DNA of 36,685 bases from Bacteroidales bacterium (GCA_029938185.1 JAOZVK010000005.1:1-36685); one strand, 5' to 3'; shown: positions 9,991-20,526, numbered from the stretch's first letter. The notes: a model not told the origin generated them from the letters alone. Numbers and translations are program-made.

Positions 9991-10137
9991 CTACCAGTTT
10001 TAAGTTAGTCGCTTTTTAACCGCAAAGTTACACAACGTTTGACGCAAAGTTTCGCAAAGTTTTGCTAATCTTTACTTTAATTTTATGATTAAAACTACTT
10101 GAAAAACAAGACTGTCCAACTTCTGACGGGTAGCCTA
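9988..10137. repeat. Family B repeat with imperfect terminal inverted repeats GGCTACCAGTTTTAAGTT…AACTTCTGACGGGTAGCC
   Basis: Inverted second copy at 36312-36455. Confidence 0.75.
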
Positions 10138-10142
10138 AAAAT

Positions 10143-10931
10143 CTATTCTTTTTTTATTTCAATATCATTTAATTTCATTAATTTTTTTTGATAGCTACCT
10201 TGTATAATATCTATAATAACAAGAATTACAATTATAAAATAGAATGTAGCTTTACTCATTGGAGTTATTTCTTCTCCAAACAAATGAAGATGAGATATAT
10301 GACCAAATTCGGATAGTAACATTATTCCAACAAGAAAAAGTATAAATAAACCTAATACTTCATATAATTTGTTTTTTTGTAGAAATTTTGCAACTCTACC
10401 TGCTAACCAAATCATTAAAATTCCACCAATAATAACTGCCAAAGCCATCACCCAAAAAACATCTGTAAGTGCCATTGCGCTTAATATTGAGTCGAATGAA
10501 AATACTAAGTTCATTATAACTATCATTGTAACAATTTTTGTTATAGAACGTTGCTTTGGTTTTACATTAAACTCTTGTGCATCAAACGAAATTATATGCC
10601 ATATTTCTTTCATTGCTGTATACACAATAAATACACCTCCTACAAAAATTATAAAACTGTGAATCGTGAACTCACCTGTAATTACTCCTTCAATATCAAT
10701 ATTAAATAAAGGTTTTTGAAAAAATTTTATCAAAGAAACCAATAAAAATAATAGTCCTATACGTAGTATAATTGCCAATCCTATTCCGAGTTTTCTTACA
10801 TATGCTTGCTTTTCTTTTGGTGCACTTTTAGATTCGAGCGATATGTATAGTAGGTTGTCAAAACCTAAAACAGCTTGTAATAAAACAAGCATTCCTAATG
10901 TTATAAAGTTATTTAAAGTTAATGAATCCAT
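10143..10931 (-). CDS. TerC family integral membrane protein
   Basis: Multiple TM helices; LQAVLGFDNLLYISLES, NLVFSFDSILSAMALTDVFWVMALAVIIGGILMIWLAG. Confidence 0.85.
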   Translation of the reverse strand: MDSLTLNNFITLGMLVLLQAVLGFDNLLYISLESKSAPKEKQAYVRKLGIGLAIILRIGLLFLLVSLIKFFQKPLFNIDIEGVITGEFTIHSFIIFVGGVFIVYTAMKEIWHIISFDAQEFNVKPKQRSITKIVTMIVIMNLVFSFDSILSAMALTDVFWVMALAVIIGGILMIWLAGRVAKFLQKNKLYEVLGLFILFLVGIMLLSEFGHISHLHLFGEEITPMSKATFYFIIVILVIIDIIQGSYQKKLMKLNDIEIKKE

Positions 10932-11185
10932 TTTTTGCTAAGGTTTTAGACTGATTTTACAAATATGTTAAATTTAAGCTGCTAATTTAATAAAATAATT
11001 ACAATTCATAATTATTATTGTTAAAAAAATAGATTATTATCGACTTTTTGTAATCAACTAACTATGCTTTCTAAATTAGTTGTATTTAAGTACTGGGTAA
11101 TAATTCAAATTAGTTTACCTTTGTATTTTATTCTTAAAAAAACAAACACTGTTTGTTTAATTATTAATCTTATGTATTTAACAAA

Positions 11186-11917
11186 ATGAAAAAATTAAAT
11201 TACTTATTAATTATTGGATTATTTTTAGTTTTTGCATGTAACAGTAGTACTGAGTCAAATGGCGATGATACTAACGATATGGACATAAAAGATACTAAAA
11301 AAACTGAAAACTTAGAAAACATAGAAAAACTCGAAAAGCTCGAAGCCGAAAGTAACAATGATACTAAAAAAGGCAAATATAAGGTCGAATCATGTATTAT
11401 TGATTATGAAATGAATATGGGAGCAATGAAAACAAACACAGTTTTAAGTTTCAAAGACTATGGTTTAACAGAACGTACTGAAACTTCGGTTGATATAATG
11501 GGTAAAAAATCAACAACAAGAATGGTAAAAAAAGATGACTTTACTTATTCATTTCAAGTAGGTACGAAAAATGGAACAAAAATGTCGTCTAAAAATAGTA
11601 ACACTAATTTCATTCCTCTTGATTACGAGAGTCTTCCAGCTGAGAAAAAAGCTCTGATGAAAGAGTTAGGAAATGAAGATATTGCAGGAAAATCTTGTAA
11701 AATCATACAATTTAATGACAAAGGAACAGATGGAAAAATTTGGATTTGGAATAATATTGTTCTTAAATATGAAATTAAAACAAACGGACAAACTATTTCT
11801 GTAATAGCTGTAAAAGTACAAGACAGTCCTTCGTTTGCTGATGATTTTTTTGAAATTCCTTCTGATATTGAATTTAAAGAAGTTGATTTAACCAAAATGC
11901 TTGATATGAATAAATAA
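11186..11917 (+). CDS. Lipoprotein of unknown function (possibly DUF4412-like)
   Basis: Signal peptide with lipobox LVFAC; beta-rich GKSCKIIQFNDKGTDGKIWIWNNIVLKYEIK. Confidence 0.6.
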   Translation: MKKLNYLLIIGLFLVFACNSSTESNGDDTNDMDIKDTKKTENLENIEKLEKLEAESNNDTKKGKYKVESCIIDYEMNMGAMKTNTVLSFKDYGLTERTETSVDIMGKKSTTRMVKKDDFTYSFQVGTKNGTKMSSKNSNTNFIPLDYESLPAEKKALMKELGNEDIAGKSCKIIQFNDKGTDGKIWIWNNIVLKYEIKTNGQTISVIAVKVQDSPSFADDFFEIPSDIEFKEVDLTKMLDMNK

Positions 11918-11924
11918 ATTTGTG

Positions 11925-12005
11925 CTTATACTTTAAATGGTACAATTATTAAATGATACAATGGTACAATACTTTGATTAATAATTGATAACAGTTTAGA
12001 GTATA
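11925..12005. repeat. Family D repeat
   Basis: ACTTTAAATGGTACAATTATTAAATGATACAATGGTACAATACTTTGATTAATAATTGATAACAGTTTAGAGTATA; inverted relative to 1981-2093. Confidence 0.65.
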
Positions 12006-12012
12006 AATAAGT

Positions 12013-12065
12013 TAAGGTCTTCAACCTATTTAGTGGCTTACGTATTAAATATGTCGAAGACCTTA
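12013..12065. repeat. Family A mini-element with both ends (53 bp)
   Basis: TAAGGTCTTCAACCTATTTAGTGGCTTACG-TATTAAATATGTCGAAGACCTTA. Confidence 0.7.
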
Positions 12066-12072
12066 TGTTCTT

Positions 12073-15000
12073 TTATTCTCTATTCCATTTAGGAAGTCTA
12101 CCATGAGTCCATGGAGCTTTTATAGCTTCCATTTCGGTTTCAAGTTTTTCAATTCTTTTTATTAAATTTTTAAGTTTCTTGTATTCAGGCTCAAATAATT
12201 CGGCAGCTATTTCATATTGCTTTTTCATTGTTTGTGTAGGTTCTGAGTTCGACCTGTATAAACCATAAAATGCTGTAAATACTCTGCTTCTTATTGAAGG
12301 AGCTTGATTTCCATTCCTTTTACTAATACTCCTATCACCAGTCAAAGCACGTGAAATTTCTTTTAGTTCAATTTCAATTTTTCTTGCACGTTCTAGCATA
12401 TCCTTACTTGCTTTAGATGTATAGTAAAGAGCAGTTCTGATTGCTTTTATTTTTTTAACCATCTCTTTATTAACATTTACAGCTCCAAAAACTGTCCTTG
12501 CAAGTTCTGATGTTTTTTTCTGAAATGCCAAAACTTCTTTTCTGTTTTTGGCAGGAAGTGTAGAATTATTTAATGATTTAACATTAAATGATTCTGCCCC
12601 ATATAGCTTAGTTTCAACCCCATCAACAACTTTTGACATTGTAATATTATATTTTCCTGGAATTATCGGTATACCAAAACCTTTATTTGAAAATGGATTT
12701 GCTCCTTTTCTAACTGGTTGAGTCGAAGCATAGTTAAAATCCCAAACTATTCTTTTCAGCCCTTTTGATGCAGGAGCATGTAATTTTCTAACAATATTTC
12801 CATCTGCATCTTTTATTGTAAATAGTATGAATGGTTTTTCTTGTTCGTCTTCAATTCTTAACTCTTCAAATGTTGGATACTTAAATGCTGACTTGTTCTT
12901 TAATGCCTTTTTTTCAATCTTTTTACGTATTTGTTTTTTGGTTTTAATTGATTTACCAAAATAATATGTAAAAACAGCACCATATTTTGGATTTTTAGCA
13001 GAATAGTAGTCAGCACCTTGTCCATATCTTGCTCGTTTTTGAACATACATTAAAGCGTCTTTTATTGGAAAAATAATACTTTCTTTTTTAAGTTCTTTTT
13101 CATTTATAAATCTTAGAGGAGTGTAATCATCAACAATATAAAAACCTCTACCAAATGTAGCAATTACAATATCATTTTCTCTTTTATGCAACTTTATATC
13201 TCTTACAGCTATTGTAGGTAAACCAGATTTAAGTTTTATCCATTTTTTGCCACCATCAATACTAAAATAGAAACCAAACTCAGTACCTGCAAACAATAAA
13301 TCTTTTTTAACATGGTCTTCGGCTATTGCATATACAGTTCCTCTATCAGGTAGGTTGGAACTAATTGAAGTCCAAGATTTACCTTTGTTAGTACTTTTTA
13401 AAATATGAGGTTTTAAATCATTGTTTTTTCTACCATCAAAGGCAGCGTATACTACATTTTCGTCATGCTGTGATGCTAATACTGCACTAACATATGTCAT
13501 ATCTTTAACATCAGGAAATTTGTTGTATTTTTTCCATTTATCTCCTCCATCTTCAGTTACTTGTATTAAACCATCGTCTGTACCAACATATAAAAGATTT
13601 TCGTTTTTTGGCGATTCGCTTAGCGATACAATATTACCAAACAATGATGTTGAAGCATTTTTAGCAACAGCTTCGGGGCTTTGCATAATATCCATTACTT
13701 TAAGATTATTTCTATTAATTTGTCTTGTCAAATCCGGACTTATTACTTCCCAAGAATTACCTCTGTCATTGCTTTTAAAAAGTTTATTTGCAGCAAAATA
13801 TAGCCTTGTGTGAAGATGTGAACTTAGAATCAAAGGAGCATTCCAATTCCAACGATAAGCCTCGCCTTTTGGTGGTGCAGGCATAATACTTGTGTTATCG
13901 CCACTTTTTCTGTCGTATCTTGTCAAATAACCATATTGTGCCTCGGCATATACTATATTTGGGTCTTTTGGGTCGAAAGCTGAAAAAAAACCATCACCAC
14001 CCTGTGTATTAAACCAATCGGCATTTGTAATACCGTCAGCACTTATTGTTCTCGAAGGTCCTCCCATACTATTATTATCCTGAGTACCACCATGAACATA
14101 ATAAAAAGGTTTTGAATTATCAATACTGACTCTGTAATATTGAGTTACTGGTAAGTTTGGTTTATGATGCCAGTTTGCTCCATGGTCATACGATTCATAT
14201 ATTCCTCCGTCTCCACCAATTAGCAAATGATTTGTGTTTTTTGGGTCAATCCATAATGCATGATCGTCTACATGTCTTTGTTTTTGTCCTAAACGTTTCC
14301 ATTTTTTTCCTCCATCAAGAGTATACATAGTATATGTATTCATCGAAAAAACTTTATCAACATCTTTAGGGTCAGCATAAATTCTATTGTAATATTGAGG
14401 GCTATTACTTACATGATTACTCATTTTTTTCCATGTAACCCCTCTGTTTGTACTTCGATAAAAACCTCCCGATTTTCCAGCAGCCTCTATTATTGCAAAT
14501 ACAAAATCGGGGTTTACCGGTGAAATAGTTAAACCAATTCTACCAACATCACCAGATGGCAAGCCCGATTTTAATTTTGTCCATGTTTTACCTGCATCTT
14601 TCGATTTATATATTGCCGATTCGGGTCCTCCATTAATCAATGTAAATACATGTCGTCGTCTTTGGTAACTTGCAGCATATAAGATATCAGGATTTCGTGG
14701 ATCCATAACAATATCAGTAAGTCCAGTGTTTTCACTTATATTTAATATTTTTTTCCATGTTTTTCCATCATCTTCCGATTTATATAAACCTCTATCACCA
14801 CCTTTTCCCCATAGTGGACCTTGTGCAGCTACGTATACATGTGAGTTTCTGGGGTCAATTATTATTCTACCAATATGTTCGGATTTTTTTAGTCCCATAT
14901 TTTTAAATGATTTTCCACCATTTTCCGAACGATACACACCATCGCCATAACCAATTGCTCGTTGACTATTGTATTCGCCAGTACCTACCCAAACAACATT

Positions 15001-15339
15001 TTTATTATTAGGGTCTATTTCCACATCGGCTATTGAGTATGAGCCATAATTATCAAAAATAGCTTTCCATGTTAAACCCGCATTTGATGTTTTCCAAACA
15101 TTTCCGGCTGCAACTGCTACATAATATTCGCTTGGACATTTAGGATTTACTGCAAAATCGGCTATTCTTCCTGATGCATATGCTGGACCAATACTTCTAA
15201 ATTTCAAAGCACTAAATGTGCCTGAAGATAAAGCACCTTTTTTTTTATCTTTCTTATCGTCTTTTTTTTGTGCATTACTTATATTAAAAATAATAAAAAG
15301 AGACAATACTAATGTTAAGTATTTGTAATAATGTTTCAT
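12073..15339 (-). CDS. Secreted BNR/VPS10-like repeat protein (annotated in relatives as glycosyl hydrolase)
   Basis: Repeated Asp-box-like S.D.GKTWKK / STNRGVTWKK motifs in a predicted beta-propeller. Confidence 0.82.
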   Translation of the reverse strand: MKHYYKYLTLVLSLFIIFNISNAQKKDDKKDKKKGALSSGTFSALKFRSIGPAYASGRIADFAVNPKCPSEYYVAVAAGNVWKTSNAGLTWKAIFDNYGSYSIADVEIDPNNKNVVWVGTGEYNSQRAIGYGDGVYRSENGGKSFKNMGLKKSEHIGRIIIDPRNSHVYVAAQGPLWGKGGDRGLYKSEDDGKTWKKILNISENTGLTDIVMDPRNPDILYAASYQRRRHVFTLINGGPESAIYKSKDAGKTWTKLKSGLPSGDVGRIGLTISPVNPDFVFAIIEAAGKSGGFYRSTNRGVTWKKMSNHVSNSPQYYNRIYADPKDVDKVFSMNTYTMYTLDGGKKWKRLGQKQRHVDDHALWIDPKNTNHLLIGGDGGIYESYDHGANWHHKPNLPVTQYYRVSIDNSKPFYYVHGGTQDNNSMGGPSRTISADGITNADWFNTQGGDGFFSAFDPKDPNIVYAEAQYGYLTRYDRKSGDNTSIMPAPPKGEAYRWNWNAPLILSSHLHTRLYFAANKLFKSNDRGNSWEVISPDLTRQINRNNLKVMDIMQSPEAVAKNASTSLFGNIVSLSESPKNENLLYVGTDDGLIQVTEDGGDKWKKYNKFPDVKDMTYVSAVLASQHDENVVYAAFDGRKNNDLKPHILKSTNKGKSWTSISSNLPDRGTVYAIAEDHVKKDLLFAGTEFGFYFSIDGGKKWIKLKSGLPTIAVRDIKLHKRENDIVIATFGRGFYIVDDYTPLRFINEKELKKESIIFPIKDALMYVQKRARYGQGADYYSAKNPKYGAVFTYYFGKSIKTKKQIRKKIEKKALKNKSAFKYPTFEELRIEDEQEKPFILFTIKDADGNIVRKLHAPASKGLKRIVWDFNYASTQPVRKGANPFSNKGFGIPIIPGKYNITMSKVVDGVETKLYGAESFNVKSLNNSTLPAKNRKEVLAFQKKTSELARTVFGAVNVNKEMVKKIKAIRTALYYTSKASKDMLERARKIEIELKEISRALTGDRSISKRNGNQAPSIRSRVFTAFYGLYRSNSEPTQTMKKQYEIAAELFEPEYKKLKNLIKRIEKLETEMEAIKAPWTHGRLPKWNRE

Positions 15340-15824
15340 TTTAAAAATAGTTTAGTTATTTAATTAAATTTGTTTGATAAGGTCTTTAACAATAAAGTTA
15401 TAATTTTACAAAGTGTCATTTTTATATATCGACCTACTTATTAAGTGTAAACAAATTTATAATTCATAATTTCCTAAAAAGCTTTATGTTAAATATTTGA
15501 TTGTTCTTTATTAGGCAATTCACAATTTAATAATTAGCCAATTTGCACGCAGGTATTTTAAGCTTTAACAATTCAAAAAATGCGATAATATTGGGAATAT
15601 TTGAGTGTTTTTTGAAGCCGTTAATGGTTAAAATAAGTAATTAACAATTAATAATGTATAATTAATAATTTTGCTTACGCTTGATAAACAGCATGATATA
15701 AAAAACAAAAGTGTCGTTTTTATATAGCTATCTACTTAACAAGTGCAAATGGTTAATTATTATTTGTGATTTGCCTTAATCTCTATCAAGCAAATATAGT
15801 ATTATTTGTTTGTAATATCAAATA

Positions 15825-16022
15825 TAAGGTCTTCGACCTATTTATAGTTGCTTACGCATTAGTACAAAGAGAATTTAATCAGGAGATTACGAATAAGTAA
15901 ATGTCGGAAAACTTTTGTAAGCACCCATACAAAAGTTTTTTGGTATTCGTATTTATCCAATCAACTGTAATACATTCGTATACAAAAACGTGTAAGCCAC
16001 ATTAAATAGTTCGAAGACCTTA
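15825..16022. mobile_element. Full-length family A MITE-like element (~198 bp) flanked by TA
   Basis: Long imperfect inverted repeat TA-AGGTCTTCGACCTATTTATAGTTGCTTACGCATTAGTAC…TGTAAGCCACATTAAATAGTTCGAAGACCT-TA. Confidence 0.75.
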
Positions 16023-16211
16023 CTTAATAGATATATAAGACGATACATAATTTATAAATTTTATTTTTATATTATTTTTATATTTTTACATAATAAATCG
16101 TAAATAAATTTGTTAGTAAACTATTAATTCATTACTATTGCACTGTATTTAATTACATATTGTAACTATTTACATGGATTTAATATTAATTAGCAACTAA
16201 AATAAATTGTT

Positions 16212-17834
16212 ATGTGTGGAATATTCGGAATAATTGGAAATAGAGAAGAAAAAGAAGCTCAAACATTATCAAAACGTATGAGCCATAGAGGACCTGATGA
16301 AAGAGGTTTACACATATCTCAAAATGGTTCAATATTATTACATGAGCGTCTATCAATAATTGATTTATCAACTGGCAAACAACCAATAAAAGGTAGCAAC
16401 AACGCATATGTTATTCATAATGGCGAGATATACAATCATCAAGAATTAAGAAGCGAACTTTCACACCATACATTTAATACAAATTCTGATAGCGAAATAA
16501 TTGTTCATTTATATGAAGAATACGGAACCGATTTTCTAAATAAATTAGATGGAGTATTTGTATTTGTTATTCTTGAAGGCGATTTTTTCATGGCTGCACG
16601 CGATCCTATAGGCGTAAAACCATTATATTATGGTACAGACAAAAATGGAAACATGTATTTTGCATCAGAGATGAAAGTAATTACAGACCAGTGTGATGAT
16701 TTTAAAGCATTCCCTCCCGGACATTACTATACCGAAAAAGAAGGATTTGTAAAATATTATAAACCAGAGTGGGAAGACCATAGCAAAGCTACAAAGAAAG
16801 TAGATTTAAAAGAAATTAGAGAATCGCTAACAGCAGCTACAAAAAAACGTTTAATGAGCGATGTTCCATTAGGTGTTTTATTATCGGGTGGACTTGACTC
16901 AAGTATAATTTCATCAATAACAAAAAGAGCTTTAACCGAAATGGGTATAGACGAACTTCATTCGTTTTCTATTGGAACAGGTGCAAACGCACCAGATTTA
17001 TTAGCAGCAAAAAAAGTTGCAAAACATATTGGTACAAAGCATCATGAAATATATTTCTCGGTAGAGCAAGGGATTGAAGCTATCGAAAAAATAATATGGC
17101 ATCTCGAAACATATGATGTTACTACAATAAGGGCTTCTACACCAATGTATTTTCTATCGAAAGCAATTACAGATATGGGAATAAAAGTAGTACTTTCGGG
17201 CGAGGGTGCTGATGAGATTTTTGGAGGATACTTATATTTCTATAATGCTCCATCGAACGCAGAGTTTCAAAAAGAAACTGTAAGTAGAGTACAACGATTA
17301 TCAACAGCTGATTGTTTAAGAGCTGACAAATCAACTATGGCTCACGGACTTGAAGCAAGAGTTCCATTTTTGGATAAGGAATTTATTGATGTTACTATGA
17401 AAATTGATCCACAAGATAAAAAACCTAATAAGCACACTGATAGACCTGAAAAATATATACTACGTAAAGCATTTGATGATAAAGAAAACCCATATATACC
17501 CGAGTCTGTATTATGGAGACAAAAAGAGCAATTTAGTGATGGCGTGGGTTATAGTTGGATTGATGGTTTGACAAATTATTGTAACTCAGTAGTAAGTGAT
17601 AACGAGTTTTCAAGAGCTTCTGAATTATATAAACATAACACTCCAACAACAAAAGAGGCATTTTTGTTTAGAAAAATTTTTGAAAAACATTACCCTCAAA
17701 AGTCGGCTATTGAGTCTGTTGTAAAATGGATTCCAAAATGGCAGTTCAATATTGACCCATCTGGCAGAGCTTGTGATGTGCATCTTGAAAATGATACAAT
17801 CAAAAAAGATAAAAAACGACTACGAAGTGCATAA
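16212..17834 (+). CDS. asnB: Asparagine synthase (glutamine-hydrolysing)
   Basis: MCGIFGIIG class II amidotransferase N-terminus; SGGLDSS PP-loop; LSGEGADEIFGGY. Confidence 0.93.
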   Translation: MCGIFGIIGNREEKEAQTLSKRMSHRGPDERGLHISQNGSILLHERLSIIDLSTGKQPIKGSNNAYVIHNGEIYNHQELRSELSHHTFNTNSDSEIIVHLYEEYGTDFLNKLDGVFVFVILEGDFFMAARDPIGVKPLYYGTDKNGNMYFASEMKVITDQCDDFKAFPPGHYYTEKEGFVKYYKPEWEDHSKATKKVDLKEIRESLTAATKKRLMSDVPLGVLLSGGLDSSIISSITKRALTEMGIDELHSFSIGTGANAPDLLAAKKVAKHIGTKHHEIYFSVEQGIEAIEKIIWHLETYDVTTIRASTPMYFLSKAITDMGIKVVLSGEGADEIFGGYLYFYNAPSNAEFQKETVSRVQRLSTADCLRADKSTMAHGLEARVPFLDKEFIDVTMKIDPQDKKPNKHTDRPEKYILRKAFDDKENPYIPESVLWRQKEQFSDGVGYSWIDGLTNYCNSVVSDNEFSRASELYKHNTPTTKEAFLFRKIFEKHYPQKSAIESVVKWIPKWQFNIDPSGRACDVHLENDTIKKDKKRLRSA

Positions 17835-18056
17835 GGTCTTCGACCTATTTATAGTTGCTTATTAGTACAAAGACAATTTAATCAGCAAGTTATGAATAGG
17901 CTAATGTCGAAAAACTTCAACCTGTGCAATCAAAAGTCCGATAGGACGAACTTAAGTACTGTTACAAAAATTTTTCGATATTTATTTATTAATAACTCAC
18001 TGATTCTGTTGTTTTTGTACTAATGCGTAAGCAACATTAAATATGTCCAAGACCTT
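17832..18056. mobile_element. Full-length family A MITE-like element (~225 bp) in the convergent asnB/AhpD-like intergenic space
   Basis: Left arm TAAGGTCTTCGACCTATTTATAGTTGC, right arm GCGTAAGCAACATTAAATATGTCCAAGACCTTA. Confidence 0.78.
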
Positions 18057-18057
18057 A

Positions 18058-18699
18058 TTAATTTGTTAATCTATTTCTTTTTTTTCCAAAAAATTTATAT
18101 TTCAACATTTTATATAAAATAACAGGCATTACCTTAAAAAAATTCACAGTAACAGCTATTTCTTGCCAAAAGCTACTATTTTCAACTGCTTTTCCTTTTA
18201 GTCTAAGCCATAATGCTTCAATTGTATTACCATGAAGATTCGTTAGGTTCATCATTAAAATACTTGCCATAATGTCTTTTGTCTTCTCTTCGCCATAAGT
18301 ATCTATCAGTTTTTGTTTAATTTCAGGCTCTGTATTTCCATTTGTATCAGCATAATGTTGAGCAAATAGTAAAGCCTCTAATTGTTCTTTTGGAGCATTA
18401 TCGAAACCGCCAGATAATAAAAATTCGACCTCTTCTTTGCTCATACCTGATTTTAGAGCATTTTTAGCATGTGTGTAACTACACAGTTTACAGCCATTTA
18501 CTTGTGATATTGCTAAACTGACACTTTCACTAAATGATTTGCTAATTACTGGATTTAGTTGAGCTTCTACAAATGTGTCCGAATGTTTAATAAATATGCG
18601 TATATGCTCATTTTGAGTTTTAAGATTTATTATTCTTTTGTCAAATTTTTTATTTTTATTGACTTTTGTTTCTACTGATTGAATTGTAACTTTTTGCAT
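18058..18699 (-). CDS. Carboxymuconolactone decarboxylase / AhpD-like protein
   Basis: VNGCKLCSYTHAKNALKSGMSKEEVEFLLSG with CxxC...H. Confidence 0.82.
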   Translation of the reverse strand: MQKVTIQSVETKVNKNKKFDKRIINLKTQNEHIRIFIKHSDTFVEAQLNPVISKSFSESVSLAISQVNGCKLCSYTHAKNALKSGMSKEEVEFLLSGGFDNAPKEQLEALLFAQHYADTNGNTEPEIKQKLIDTYGEEKTKDIMASILMMNLTNLHGNTIEALWLRLKGKAVENSSFWQEIAVTVNFFKVMPVILYKMLKYKFFGKKRNRLTN

Positions 18700-18735
18700 T
18701 TTATACTATTTTTATGATAATATTTTAAGTCTGTT

Positions 18736-18766
18736 TTTGAAATATAGTGCAAATATTATATCTTTG
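18736..18766 (+). promoter_or_regulatory. Bacteroidota-type promoter TTTG-N19-TATCTTTG for the HxlR gene
   Basis: TTTG at 18736-18739, TAnnTTTG at 18759-18766, 47 nt upstream of the ATG. Confidence 0.5.
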
Positions 18767-18813
18767 TTTGAATAAAACAAGTAGTTATATATAAATTACA
18801 TAGTCATAAAAAC

Positions 18814-19197
18814 ATGACTAATACATATTATCAATCACTTATGGATGTAAAAAAAATGGATAAAGATAAATTATCTGATTGTTTAGAAGGTTTATCAGAA
18901 TGCCCAGTTAGTTATTGCATGCGAATAATAGGAGGAAAATGGAAACCGATAGTTATTTTTCTTATTTTTAATGATATTAATCGTTTTGGCATTATGCAAA
19001 GAAGTATAGAAAAGATAAGTAAACAAATGCTAACAAAGCAATTGCGTGAATTAGAAGCAGATGGTATTTTAATTAGAAAAATTTATGCAGAAATACCTCC
19101 ACGTGTAGAGTATTTTTTGACAGAAAAAGGCAAATCTCTTTGTCCAATAATAAAAAGTATGAAAATTTGGGGTGAAGAAAATTTGGCTTCAGAATAA
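18814..19197 (+). CDS. HxlR family winged-helix transcriptional regulator
   Basis: CPVSYCMRIIGGKWKPIVIFLI…KQLRELEADGILIRKIYAEIPPRVEYFLTEKG. Confidence 0.88.
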   Translation: MTNTYYQSLMDVKKMDKDKLSDCLEGLSECPVSYCMRIIGGKWKPIVIFLIFNDINRFGIMQRSIEKISKQMLTKQLRELEADGILIRKIYAEIPPRVEYFLTEKGKSLCPIIKSMKIWGEENLASE

Positions 19198-19239
19198 TTG
19201 ATTTTGGGCTATCAGTTTTAAGTTGGACGCTATGTAATA

Positions 19240-19261
19240 GTGGCACGTTGCAACGTGCCAC
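19240..19261. repeat. REP-like perfect palindrome GTGGCACGTTGCAACGTGCCAC
   Basis: 22-bp palindrome; compensated variant at 32741-32762. Confidence 0.75.
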
Positions 19262-19348
19262 GATTACTATTTTAAAAACCTGATAAACAGTACGATACAA
19301 AAAATAAAAGTGTCGTTTTTATATATCACCTGCTTAGAATATTAATAG

Positions 19349-19391
19349 AATGCGTAAGCCACATTAAATAGGTCGAAGACCTAAGACCTTA
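19349..19391. repeat. Family A repeat terminus overlapping the prfA stop codon
   Basis: AATGCGTAAGCCACATTAAATAGGTCGAAGACCTAAGACCTTA. Confidence 0.7.
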
Positions 19392-20471
19392 GCTACTTTC
19401 TTTAAGTCGTTCAGCATTTTCGGCTATTTGAAGCTTTTCAATAATATCACCAATATCACCATTTACAACATTAGTAAGGCTATATAAAGTCAAATTTATT
19501 CTATGGTCGGTAACACGTCCTTGTGGATAATTGTATGTTCTGATTTTTGCCGAACGGTCGCCAGTCGATACCATAGTTTTTCTTTTTGACGATATATCAT
19601 CAAGATATTTTTGATATTCAATATTATATAATCGAGTTCGCAATTCTTTCATAGCTTTGTCAAGGTTTTTTATTTGCGACTTCTCATCTTGGCAAGTTAC
19701 TACAATTCCCGATGGTTCATGAGTTAGCCTTATTGCCGAGTATGTTGTATTTACTGATTGTCCTCCTGGCCCCGACGAACAATAGGTATCTTTGCGCACA
19801 TCTTGAGGTTTAATTTCAATATCAAAATCTTCGGCTTCGGGCAAAACTGCTACCGATGCTGCCGATGTATGTACCCTTCCTTGCGTTTCGGTTTGTGGCA
19901 CTCTTTGAACCCTGTGTACACCCGATTCATATTTTAAAATACCATATACACCGTCTCCTTTTACACTGAAAACTATCTCTTTATATCCTCCTGATGTTCC
20001 TTCGGACTCACTAGAAATAGACACTTTCCACTTTTTTGTTTCACAAAACTTGAAATACATACGTGCCAAATCACCTGCAAAAATACTTGCTTCGTTGCCT
20101 CCTGTTCCTGCACGAATTTCAATTATTGCATTTTTCTCATCTTCAGGGTCTTTTGGTATTAAAAGTATTTTTATGTGTTCTTCGGTATTTTTTTTGGAAT
20201 TTTTTAGCTCATCTAATTCCATTTTAGCCATTTCGCGCATTTCGTCATCTTTCTCTACAGCCAAAATATCTTTTGCTTCTTGAAGGTTGCTTAATATGTT
20301 TTCATAATCTTTGTATGTCTCAATTATTGGTTGAAGGTCTTTATATTCTTTATTTAGCTTAATATAATTATCCATATTTGCAATAATATCCGGCTGGGTT
20401 ATTTGCTCTGCAACTTCTTCAAATCTGGTATTTATTCCTTTAAGCTTATCTAATAATAAATTATTACTCAT
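19389..20471 (-). CDS. prfA: Peptide chain release factor 1
   Basis: [25 protein letters not shown] (GGQ); [27 protein letters not shown]. Confidence 0.95.
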   Translation of the reverse strand: MSNNLLLDKLKGINTRFEEVAEQITQPDIIANMDNYIKLNKEYKDLQPIIETYKDYENILSNLQEAKDILAVEKDDEMREMAKMELDELKNSKKNTEEHIKILLIPKDPEDEKNAIIEIRAGTGGNEASIFAGDLARMYFKFCETKKWKVSISSESEGTSGGYKEIVFSVKGDGVYGILKYESGVHRVQRVPQTETQGRVHTSAASVAVLPEAEDFDIEIKPQDVRKDTYCSSGPGGQSVNTTYSAIRLTHEPSGIVVTCQDEKSQIKNLDKAMKELRTRLYNIEYQKYLDDISSKRKTMVSTGDRSAKIRTYNYPQGRVTDHRINLTLYSLTNVVNGDIGDIIEKLQIAENAERLKESS

Positions 20472-20491
20472 TTTTTATATTTTATAAAAGT

Positions 20492-20526
20492 TAAGGTCTT
20501 CGACCTGTTTAATATTGCTTTCGCAT
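20492..20526. repeat. Family A repeat terminus
   Basis: TAAGGTCTTCGACCTGTTTAATATTGCTTTCGCAT. Confidence 0.7.

Noticed and set aside
11623-11895. 90-aa minus ORF opposite the lipoprotein gene
   Set aside because: Antisense artefact; sense ORF has signal peptide and lipobox.
13421-14950. Plus-strand ORFs inside the BNR repeat gene (13421-13813, 14726-14950)
   Set aside because: Antisense to a strong CDS with clear repeat motifs; low-complexity translations.
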